A stretch of 64,000 bases of DNA, taken from the NCBI GenBank assembly GCA_036278935.1, contig DASUKA010000158.1, forward strand, positions 1 through 64,000. Reading direction: 5' to 3'. Each line of letters opens with the position of its first letter. Within the stretch, counting starts at the first letter, position 1. Below the pieces are notes generated by a model, which saw only the letters and a program-made list of their open reading frames with translations, was not told where the DNA came from and searched no databases. The stretch is from DASSNR01 sp036278935. GTDB taxonomy: Bacteria > Gemmatimonadota > Gemmatimonadetes > Gemmatimonadales > Gemmatimonadaceae. Positions 57,476 through 64,000 of the stretch are shown here, one piece after another. Both the position numbers and the translations under genes were made by a program.

Positions 57476-60181
57476 ATGCGGCTCAGCACGCTGCTCATCG
57501 CCGTTCCGGTATTCATGTCCCTGGCCGCACGCCGCGCGTGGAGCCAGCGCGTCCGTCCCGTCACCGGCGTGTCGCACACGGATGCTCCTGAGCACTCCGC
57601 GACGTCAGCCCACCTGCTCCGGGCCGTCCGGGTTGCCGCGCCTCCGGTGATCGATGGGCGGCTGGACGAGGCGGCGTGGGCAACCGCGCCGGAGGCGACG
57701 AGCTTCGTGCAACAACGACCGGATCCCGGTGCGGCGGGCACGGAGCGCACGACGGCACGCGTGCTCTACGACGACCACGCCATCTACGTGGGCATGCGCA
57801 TGTACACGACAGACACCGCCACTATCGCCTCCGCGGTGGCACGTCGGGACTATACCGGCTACTCGGACTGGGCGCAGGTGATGTTCGACAGCCACCACGA
57901 TCGGCGTACCGCGTTCCGGTTCGCCGTCAACCCGGCCGGTGTCCAGAAAGACGCGCTCGAGTACGATGATGGTCAGGGGGAAGACGTGAGCTGGGATGGC
58001 GTGTGGGAGGCGGCCGCCCACATCGACTCGCTCGGTTGGACGGCGGAGTTCCGCATCCCGCTTTCGCAACTCCGCTTCAATGCCTCGGATAGCACGCAGG
58101 TCTGGGGCGTCGACTTCATTCGTGATATTGCGCGGCTCAATGAGCGCGACTACTGGGCGCCAATCCCGCCGGACGCGAGCAAGTTTGTCTCGGCCTTCGG
58201 CGAGCTCGTGGACCTGCGGGACTTGCGTGCGCCGCGGCGACTGGAAGTGTTGCCGTATACGCTCGCGAGTGTGACGAACGCGCCTGGTGTGGCGGGCAAT
58301 CCCTTCCTCACGCAGAACGATCTCGGCACGAAGCTCGGTGCCGACATCAAGTATGGACTCACGGGGGACCTCACGCTCACCGGGACGGCGAATCCGGATT
58401 TCGGGCAGGTGGAGGCCGATCCCTCGGTCGTGAATCTCACGGCGTTCGAGACGTTCTTCCCCGAGAAGCGACCGTTCTTCATCGAGGGCGCGGATCTCTT
58501 TCAGTTCAACATCGGCTTCCCCTACAGCTTGGGTTTCAACTTCGGGAACGACCAGCCCTTCTACTCGCGCCGCGTCGGACGCGCGCCGGAGGGCAGCGTG
58601 CCCGACTCCGCGGCCCAGAGCGATGTTCCCGAGGCGACCACCATCCTCGGTGCCGCGAAGCTCTCCGGCAAGACCGCGAGCGGCTGGTCGATCGGGATGC
58701 TGGACGCGGTGACCCAGCGGGAGCTCGCGCGGTACACGGGGCCGGCGAGCGAGCGACTCGATGTACCCGTGGAGCCGCTCACGAACTACACGGTCGCTCG
58801 CGTGCGCAAGGATTTTCGTGAAGGGCAGAGTGCCGTGGGCGGAATCTTCACGGCTACTGATCGGCGCATCACGAGCCTGGCCTTGGGCAACCTCCCGACC
58901 TTCGCGTATACCGCGGGGCTCGATGCCCGGCATCGCTTTGGCGGGGGGAATTACGAAGCCAGTGTGTCGACCCTGGGGACTCTCGTGCGTGGTGATGCGC
59001 AAGCGATCGCCGCCATCCAGACCTCACCCGGGCATTACTACCAGCGTCCCGACGCCTCCTATCTCACGTACGATTCCACCCGCACCGTGCTCGGCGGCTT
59101 CGCGACGAGCGCGAAGCTCGACAAGATCGGCGGCGGACACTGGCGGTGGACGGTGGCCACCCACGCGCGCTCGCCCGGCTTTGACATGAACGACCTGGGC
59201 TTCGAGCAGTCCACCGACTGGTTGCTCGAGGGAGCGAACCTCGGGTACGTGGACTTCGAACCCTCGCGGCATGTGCTCAGTTGGTCGGTCAACCTGTCCG
59301 AGCTCTCCGGCTGGAGCTTCGGTGGCGAGCGACGCGCGACGGGCGGCGCGCTCAACGGCAGCGTCAATTTGGTGAACAATTGGGGCGTGTCCGTGAACGT
59401 TGGTCGATCGTTCTCCGCGCTCTCCACCGACCTGCTGCGCGGCGGTCCGGCGCTCCGCACGCCTGCCATGGATTTTCTTGATTTCAGCATGAATACCGAT
59501 GCGCGCAAGCCGGTGAACGTGCAGCTCTTCGGCGATGTGGAGGGCGAGCCGGAGACAGGCCGGCACGATGGCGAGATCTCGCCGATCCTTAACGTGCGCC
59601 CGAGCGGACGGTGGGAGTTCTCACTCGGGCCCGATCTCTCGTGGAACGTCAACCCGTGGCAGTACGTCACCCAGCGCCCCGCGCTCGGCGCCACGCAGTA
59701 TCTGTTCGGCCGGATCAAGCAGACGACAGCCGCGCTCACGCTTCGCGCCCGGTACAGCTTCACGCCAACCCTCTCCGTCCAGCTTTACGGCGAGCCGTTC
59801 GTGAGCGCCGGAGATTACTCGGCGTTCAAGCGCGTGACCAACGCCAGAGCCGGGAGTTTCGACGACCGCTTCCACACTTTCACGCCTGCCGAGTTGAGCT
59901 ACGCCGGTAGCACGGGCAACTATCAGGTCGACGTCAATAGCGACGGCACGACCGATCTGACCTTCGGGAACCCCAACTTCAACATCCAGCAGTTCCGCTC
60001 CACAGCGGTGCTCCGCTGGGAATACCGTCCGGGCTCCACGCTCTTTGTCGTCTGGCAGCAGGGGCGGTCGCAGTTCGCCCCGACCGGTGCGTTCGATCTC
60101 GCACACGATGCGCGAACGCTCTTCCGCGCTCCGGCAACGAACGTCCTGCTCATCAAGTTGAACTACTGGCTCGACTACTGA
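57476..60181 (+). CDS. DUF5916 outer-membrane protein with CBM9-like domain
   Basis: A 901-residue protein with a signal peptide (MRLSTLLIAVPVFMSLAARRA). Residues ~50-230 are a CBM9-like carbohydrate-binding sandwich (PPVIDGRLDEAAWATA, DDHAIYVGMRMY, GWTAEFRIPLSQLRF). The rest is a large beta-barrel-like DUF5916 domain, with FETFFPEKRPFFIEGADLFQF and GNDQPFYSRRVGRAP as family signatures. It probably sits in the outer membrane and binds glycans or surface ligands. Its role in the family is not defined. Several such proteins are usual in Gemmatimonadota. The ATG at 57476 is chosen for the signal peptide; the frame is open upstream to 57362. Confidence 0.88.
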   Translation: MRLSTLLIAVPVFMSLAARRAWSQRVRPVTGVSHTDAPEHSATSAHLLRAVRVAAPPVIDGRLDEAAWATAPEATSFVQQRPDPGAAGTERTTARVLYDDHAIYVGMRMYTTDTATIASAVARRDYTGYSDWAQVMFDSHHDRRTAFRFAVNPAGVQKDALEYDDGQGEDVSWDGVWEAAAHIDSLGWTAEFRIPLSQLRFNASDSTQVWGVDFIRDIARLNERDYWAPIPPDASKFVSAFGELVDLRDLRAPRRLEVLPYTLASVTNAPGVAGNPFLTQNDLGTKLGADIKYGLTGDLTLTGTANPDFGQVEADPSVVNLTAFETFFPEKRPFFIEGADLFQFNIGFPYSLGFNFGNDQPFYSRRVGRAPEGSVPDSAAQSDVPEATTILGAAKLSGKTASGWSIGMLDAVTQRELARYTGPASERLDVPVEPLTNYTVARVRKDFREGQSAVGGIFTATDRRITSLALGNLPTFAYTAGLDARHRFGGGNYEASVSTLGTLVRGDAQAIAAIQTSPGHYYQRPDASYLTYDSTRTVLGGFATSAKLDKIGGGHWRWTVATHARSPGFDMNDLGFEQSTDWLLEGANLGYVDFEPSRHVLSWSVNLSELSGWSFGGERRATGGALNGSVNLVNNWGVSVNVGRSFSALSTDLLRGGPALRTPAMDFLDFSMNTDARKPVNVQLFGDVEGEPETGRHDGEISPILNVRPSGRWEFSLGPDLSWNVNPWQYVTQRPALGATQYLFGRIKQTTAALTLRARYSFTPTLSVQLYGEPFVSAGDYSAFKRVTNARAGSFDDRFHTFTPAELSYAGSTGNYQVDVNSDGTTDLTFGNPNFNIQQFRSTAVLRWEYRPGSTLFVVWQQGRSQFAPTGAFDLAHDARTLFRAPATNVLLIKLNYWLDY

Positions 60182-60213
60182 GCGGTCACCAGGACGGCGC
60201 GCGCGGGCAGCCG

Positions 60214-60780
60214 TCAGTGTGGGCCGAAAAGATCGGCGAGGGAAAGGGCAAAGGGCGTGGATGCGCCGCGCGGTTGCCACGCGAGTCGCTCGCGCTCGAC
60301 ATGCGGGAGGTGATCGCCTGGCATCCAGACTTCCACCATGCGTGCGTCCGCATCGACCACCCAGTACGCGGGCGTTCCCTGGGCGACGTAGAGCTGCCGC
60401 TTGGTGAATCGGTCCGCCCGCACGCTGCTCGGGCTCAACACCTCGATGGCCAGCAGCAGGTGACGAATCCGCTTCCAATCGCCGCTTTCCGTCTCTTCAG
60501 TCGGGATGACGAAGACGTCCGGCTGGGTGAGCACGTCCGGGAGGCCCCAGGAGACATCGGCCGGCGACATGAACGCGCGGCTGGCGGGCTCGCGATCGAG
60601 GTACAGCCGCAGCGCGTAGTAGATGTCGCCCACAACCTCCTGGTGCGCCATCCGCGGTGCCGGGCTCACGAGCAACTCCCCGTGCACCGTCTCGTAGCGC
60701 GGCCCATTCCACGGCGAGCGCTCGTTGAGCTCCCGGACCATGTCCGCGGTATAGAAGTCGAGCGGGGCGGCCATACCCAT
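60214..60780 (-). CDS. Uma2 family putative endonuclease
   Basis: A 188-residue protein of the Uma2/DUF820 family with a PD-(D/E)xK nuclease fold: YETVHGELLVSPAPRMAH, the acidic QPDVFVIP, LLAIEVLSPSS with the second acid, and YWVVDADARMVEVW. The catalytic acids appear present. The families occur in many copies per genome and their role is not known. GAGGTGATTGT lies just before the ATG at 60780. It stands alone and convergent with the DUF5916 gene. Confidence 0.88.
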   Translation of the reverse strand: MGMAAPLDFYTADMVRELNERSPWNGPRYETVHGELLVSPAPRMAHQEVVGDIYYALRLYLDREPASRAFMSPADVSWGLPDVLTQPDVFVIPTEETESGDWKRIRHLLLAIEVLSPSSVRADRFTKRQLYVAQGTPAYWVVDADARMVEVWMPGDHLPHVERERLAWQPRGASTPFALSLADLFGPH

Positions 60781-60928
60781 ACAATCACCTCGGCTGGTGG
60801 AAGAACGCAAGGGGCGCGCATGCCATACAATGGCCGCGGCCGGTGTGGGGTGCGTCATCCAATTGTCGCAACATGCAACGAATCGACGCGAGGTGATGCG
60901 CGATGCCACGATGCACGCGAGAACGGCC

Positions 60929-61222
60929 TCAGAGCAGCGGCAGCCGCCTGCGCTCTTCGATGCAATCCGTCATCACGTAGCCCGCCACCGCGATTGCCTG
61001 GGCCAGCGCCTCACACGTCGCGCGTCCATCGTGCTCAATGGTGGCGCGGCCCACGGCCACGTCGGCGCGCAGAATGCCGTCCACGCCGGTGAGCGCGGTG
61101 AACACCGCGTGCGCGCTGTGCACGCTGGTCATGCCCGCGATGTTGACGCGTGTGGTGATGACCGGCGCCGCACGTTGTTCGTGACCCGATGAGCTGTCCG
61201 CTTCCACGTCCTGCTCGGTCAC
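60929..61222 (-). CDS. HMA-fold protein with SxxS in place of the CxxC metal motif
   Basis: A 97-residue protein whose residues 20-97 follow the heavy-metal-associated fold: VITTRVNIAGMTSVHSAHAV, GVDGILRADVAVGRATIEHD and ALAQAIAVAGYVMTDC. The metal-binding motif GMTCxxC is GMTSVHS here, Ser33 and Ser36 replacing both cysteines. Cu(I) binding as in CopZ is therefore not expected, unless through the neighbouring His. The GTG start overlaps the response regulator stop, so it is the last gene of a four-gene operon. It may be a sensing or protein-protein domain. Confidence 0.65.
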   Translation of the reverse strand: MTEQDVEADSSSGHEQRAAPVITTRVNIAGMTSVHSAHAVFTALTGVDGILRADVAVGRATIEHDGRATCEALAQAIAVAGYVMTDCIEERRRLPLL

Positions 61223-61866
61223 AGCATGATCAATCCGAGGCGCGCGCCGAGCGTGGCCGCCTCCGTGCGGCTCGATGCACCAAGCTTGCCGAAGATGGCG
61301 GCGACGTGTGCCTTCACGGTGTGCTCGGAGATGCCCAGCCGCGCGGCGATCTGCTTGTTGCCCAGCCCTTCCGCCAGCATCGTGAGCACCTCCGTCTCGC
61401 GTGCGGTCAACGCCTGCGCGGGCGCCATGGGGATCGCTCGCGCTGCCACCATACGGGCGGCGAGCAGTGCGCCTACTGTGTGGTCATGCAGCACCACGAG
61501 CCCCAGCGCGGCGGCCTCGACGGCTGCCAGGATCTCCTCGGCCGTCGCATCGCGAGGGAGCAGGGCGCGCGCGCCTGCACGGAGCAGCTCGCCCGCCTCG
61601 GCATCCTCCAGCGCGTCGCTCAAGATAACCAGCGCGGTCGCACCCGCCCACCCGCTGGGCGCGCCCAGCACAGCGAGCAGATCGTGGCTGCCGTGCCAGG
61701 GGAGCTCGAGCAACACTACATCGGGCTGCATGGCGTCGATCTGTTGCACGAGCTCCGCGCCCGTGGCCGAGCTCCCCGCCACCACGAGCGAAGAACTGCT
61801 CGCGACCACCGACTCGAGGCCCGCACGCGCGACCGCGGAGTCGGCGGCCACGAGCACGCGGATCAC
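61219..61866 (-). CDS. NarL-type regulator with a degenerate receiver
   Basis: A 215-residue LuxR/NarL-family protein. The receiver (residues 1-118) has Glu54 (VVLLEL) where the phosphorylated Asp should be, Ala8 in the acidic pair (RVLVAADSA) and Arg104 at the conserved Lys (LLPRDA). The C-terminal helix-turn-helix LTARETEVLTMLAEGLGNKQ and ISEHTVKAHVAAIF is intact. It therefore cannot be activated by phosphorylation in the usual way and could be permanently active or ligand-controlled. The GTG start overlaps the stop of the protease gene; the frame is open to 61920. Confidence 0.85.
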   Translation of the reverse strand: MIRVLVAADSAVARAGLESVVASSSSLVVAGSSATGAELVQQIDAMQPDVVLLELPWHGSHDLLAVLGAPSGWAGATALVILSDALEDAEAGELLRAGARALLPRDATAEEILAAVEAAALGLVVLHDHTVGALLAARMVAARAIPMAPAQALTARETEVLTMLAEGLGNKQIAARLGISEHTVKAHVAAIFGKLGASSRTEAATLGARLGLIML

Positions 61867-62756
61867 GCCGCCTCCACTCGCGGTGCTCGTGCGCGCGGCA
61901 CCACATCGAGCGTCACCCATCGCCCTCCGCGCACCACGCCGAGTTGGAGCGTTCCGCCGGCGTCCGCCATCTCATCGAGCAGCCCGATCAAGTCGCCGGG
62001 AGCCGTGAACGGCTGGCCGTCCGCGGTGATCAGCACGTCGCCGGTCAGGACGCCGGCCGTGCCGGCAGCGCTTTCCGGTGCCACCTGCGTGACGAGCAGC
62101 CCCAGAGCGCGTCCGGCAGCGAGCGGTACCAGTACGGGCCGGGCCACGATTCCCAGCGATGGCCGCGCTGTGCCGCGCACGAATCGCTCCACGCTTTCGG
62201 TGGGGACGGCCGCTGCGAGACCCGCCACGATCATGCTGTTGATGCCGACCACGCGGCCGCGTGCGTCTGCCATCGGTCCGCCGGAATTGCCAGGGGCCAG
62301 GCGCAGATCCGCTCGCACCCATCGCCGCCCGCCCAGTCCTCTCCAACTCGGTGCATGGACGATCCCGGCCGCCACCGCGCCGCTGATCCCGAGCGGACTT
62401 CCCACCGCCAGCACCAGCTCGCCGGCGTGCAGTGTGCCGGTATCGCGCCGAGGCGCGGCGGGGAGATCCGTCGCCTTGATAGACAGCATCGCGAGGTCCC
62501 GAGAACTGTCGCGGGATACGACCGTCGCGTCATGCACGCGGCCGTCCCACAACGCGACGCTCGCGCGTCCGCCGCGCATCACGTGCGCATTCGTGATGAT
62601 GAGCCCGTCGGCGCGCCAGATCACTCCCGATCCACACCCGGCACCGCGCGCCGTCCGTACCTCCACGGTCGTGCGTCGGAGTTGCGCGGCAACGGCCGCC
62701 AGCTCGAGCGCGAGCTGTGCATCGCGCTCCATCATGTTTGTCATGGCGCTGGACAT
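61863..62756 (-). CDS. HtrA-like serine protease without signal peptide (second of pair)
   Basis: A 297-residue S1C (DegP-like) protease with a PDZ domain. The catalytic triad is His58 (ITNAHVM), Asp87 (SSRDLAM) and Ser158 (APGNSGGP). The PDZ domain covers about residues 200-290 (LLVTQVAPESAAGTAGVLTG). Neither a signal peptide nor a membrane anchor is visible, so unlike normal HtrA it may act in the cytoplasm. Its ATG is 1 bp after the stop of the protease gene upstream. It pairs with the regulator downstream through a GTGA overlap. The substrate is unknown. Confidence 0.85.
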   Translation of the reverse strand: MSSAMTNMMERDAQLALELAAVAAQLRRTTVEVRTARGAGCGSGVIWRADGLIITNAHVMRGGRASVALWDGRVHDATVVSRDSSRDLAMLSIKATDLPAAPRRDTGTLHAGELVLAVGSPLGISGAVAAGIVHAPSWRGLGGRRWVRADLRLAPGNSGGPMADARGRVVGINSMIVAGLAAAVPTESVERFVRGTARPSLGIVARPVLVPLAAGRALGLLVTQVAPESAAGTAGVLTGDVLITADGQPFTAPGDLIGLLDEMADAGGTLQLGVVRGGRWVTLDVVPRARAPRVEAA

Positions 62757-62757
62757 C

Positions 62758-63687
62758 TTACCGGTGCCTCCGCGACCGTTCACCCACCACGATCGAGAGC
62801 TCGTGCAGCGCGCCGCCGCGAATGATGCGTGCCTGTACGTGCTTTCCCACGCTCTCAGGCCCCAGCAGGACGAGGAGGTCATCGGTGTTGCGCACCGGCT
62901 TCCCATCCAGCGCCACCACCACGTCGCCGATCATCGCGCCAGCGGTGGCTCCGGGGCCGCCGGCCTCCACGCCCACGAGAATCACTCCGCCGTCACTCGG
63001 CAGCGCCAGCTCATGCATGAGCGCGGACGGCAGGCGGACAGGCTGCATGGCCAGCCCCACGTATCCGCGGGCGATCCGGCCGGCGGAAAGAAGTTGATCG
63101 GTCACGCGGTCGACCGTGGAGCGTGGGATGGACGCCGCCAGCCCTCGTGCCACGCCGGAGCTGTTGATCCCCACAATGGCGCCGCGGGCGTCCACGAGCG
63201 GACCGCCGGAGAAGCCATCGTAAATCGCGAGGTCGAGATGGATGAGTCGATCGATCACTCCTCCATGCCAGGTGCGCCAATCGGTCGAAATGGCGCTCAC
63301 CAGCCCGAGACTGGCGCTCACGTCGCCTCCGGCGCGGCCGAGCGCGAGTACGATATGTCCCACCTTGAGCGCGGCGCTCTCGCCCAGCTCGGCCGGTGGC
63401 GCATCATGATTTTCCAGGCGGAGCACGGCGATGTCCGTCGCCGGATCCCTGCCGGCGATGGCGGCGCTCACCGTGCGCCCGTCGGCGAGCGTGACGGTGA
63501 TCTCCTCATCGCGCTTCATAGTGTGGGCCGCCGTCACGATCACTCCCGCGCGCCAGTGGACGCCGGTGGATGGGATGCGTGGTCGTGCATGAACGGCGAC
63601 CGTGGCGCGGCCGGCACGCTCCACGGCGGTCGCGAGGTCGTTCGAGAGCGCGTCCAGCGTGCTCTCACTGTTGGTATTCGACGGCAT
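62758..63687 (-). CDS. HtrA-like serine protease without signal peptide (first of pair)
   Basis: A 309-residue S1C protease with PDZ domain and no signal peptide or membrane segment. The triad is His55 (VTAAHTM), Asp85 (PATDIAVL) and Ser160 in DGFSGGP, where the common GNSGGP has Phe for Asn. The PDZ domain covers about residues 210-300 (VILVGVEAGGPGATAGAMIG). It heads the operon of two proteases, the degenerate-receiver regulator and the SxxS HMA protein. GAGGACAG precedes the ATG at 63687. Two tandem hairpin units lie upstream. Confidence 0.85.
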   Translation of the reverse strand: MPSNTNSESTLDALSNDLATAVERAGRATVAVHARPRIPSTGVHWRAGVIVTAAHTMKRDEEITVTLADGRTVSAAIAGRDPATDIAVLRLENHDAPPAELGESAALKVGHIVLALGRAGGDVSASLGLVSAISTDWRTWHGGVIDRLIHLDLAIYDGFSGGPLVDARGAIVGINSSGVARGLAASIPRSTVDRVTDQLLSAGRIARGYVGLAMQPVRLPSALMHELALPSDGGVILVGVEAGGPGATAGAMIGDVVVALDGKPVRNTDDLLVLLGPESVGKHVQARIIRGGALHELSIVVGERSRRHR

Positions 63688-64000
63688 GTTCTGTCCTCGG
63701 CAGTGTGAGCGGGGCCACGCGCCCCGCACTTCGCGTCAGCGGGACCATGTGTCCCGCGCTTCGCGAAGGATGCCGTATTCCCTGATCGCGCGGCATTGGC
63801 CAGATGGGGGAGACGGGCATCGGTCAAACGACTGATGACACGCCCGCGTGCCCGGGTGGGCCTCGCGCTTGCGCGCGCCTGATCACACTTGCGCATCGTC
63901 GCCGCGACAGGGCTTCACGATCCCGATTGACGCCCCGCAGTTGCGAGGCGAGCTTTCCCGTTCCCTCACCTGCACGGATCGTCATGCCCCACGTTGCCTT
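63688..64000. other. Non-coding stretch at the window end
   Basis: Apart from the tandem hairpin units at 63711-63770 and the ribosome site GAGGACAG before the protease ATG at 63687, I see no gene here. The short reading frames across it have no recognisable domain. A TTGACC on the minus strand near 63825 could be part of a promoter for the protease operon, but no -10 box at standard spacing is convincing. Confidence 0.4.
63711..63770. repeat. Two tandem 30-bp hairpin units upstream of the protease operon
   Basis: Units at 63711-63740 and 63741-63770. Unit 1 begins GGGGC CACGC GCCCC and unit 2 GGGAC CATGT GTCCC: the stem pairs differ (G-C versus A-T) yet both pair fully, a compensatory change. 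Both units continue with CGC-CTTCGCG. They lie 24-83 nt before the ATG at 63687, in the leader or promoter of the operon. Confidence 0.6.

Noticed and set aside
63711..63770. Possible CRISPR-like repeat
   Set aside because: Only two directly adjacent units without spacers and no cas genes; better explained as tandem hairpins.

Overview
The window is high-GC bacterial chromosome with very dense coding and many start/stop overlaps. I infer a member of Gemmatimonadota, with Acidobacteriota as the main alternative. The inference rests on gene families and not on any marker gene: an ADOP-type macrolide-export-like permease behind its own PadR regulator, a very long DUF5916/CBM9-like outer-membrane protein, an M56 peptidase fused to HEAT repeats, a BNR-propeller secreted hydrolase, a virginiamycin-lyase-like propeller and an O-antigen-type ABC exporter. 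No rRNA, tRNA, CRISPR array, integrase or intact insertion sequence was seen.

Layout. 1-1209: 3' part of a secreted BNR-propeller protein. 1299-10837: a nine-gene glycan operon with one GT4, four GT2 enzymes, a Wzm/Wzt-type exporter pair, a GT-C-like membrane glycosyltransferase and a small unknown protein, most joined by overlapping ATGA/TGATG/GTGA junctions. 10708-16686: mixed genes (serine hydrolase, DUF362 pseudogene, virginiamycin-lyase-like propeller, small membrane protein, Imm27-like orphan, PD40 lipoprotein, mug-type DNA glycosylase). 16735-22397 (minus): a two-gene module of an Eco57I-class N6 DNA methylase and a SNF2-like helicase, a candidate phage-defence or restriction unit. 22496-26479: GT2, rhodanese, Nudix, flavin monooxygenase. 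26755-29369: Nramp metal transporter, universal stress protein and DtxR/MntR regulator in one operon, with a palindromic operator over a probably leaderless start. 29435-34983: GNAT, holin-X-like protein, and a LolCDE/MacB-like exporter whose last gene fuses a permease N-terminus to a CrtC/AttH-like lipocalin domain. 35011-38147: PadR and ADOP permease. 38233-39478: two tandem glycine-zipper paralogues. 39580-46139: DUF72, SURF1, long-chain acyl-CoA dehydrogenase, an outer-membrane barrel and a Tyr/Gly-rich secreted protein. 46230-49351 (minus): copZ-copA-csoR copper operon. 49591-52872 (minus): hybrid GAF/PAS histidine kinase and MgtE. 53098-57349: BlaI regulator, M56 peptidase with HEAT repeats and a secreted HEAT-repeat protein, with matching BlaI-type operators in front of the first and last. 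57476-60780: DUF5916 protein and Uma2 nuclease. 60929-63687 (minus): an unusual operon of two HtrA-like proteases without signal peptides, a NarL-type regulator with a degenerate receiver, and an HMA-fold protein whose two metal cysteines are serines. 63688-64000: upstream region with two tandem hairpin units.

Four copies of a GA-rich/CT-rich inverted element lie in the middle of the window (40.4, 41.3, 47.5 and 49.5 kb). One is read through in frame inside copA and one supplies the 3' end of the SURF1 gene. The best candidates for undescribed biology are the serine-for-cysteine HMA/HtrA/NarL operon, the methylase-helicase pair, the BlaI-M56-HEAT circuit and the GA/CT element family.
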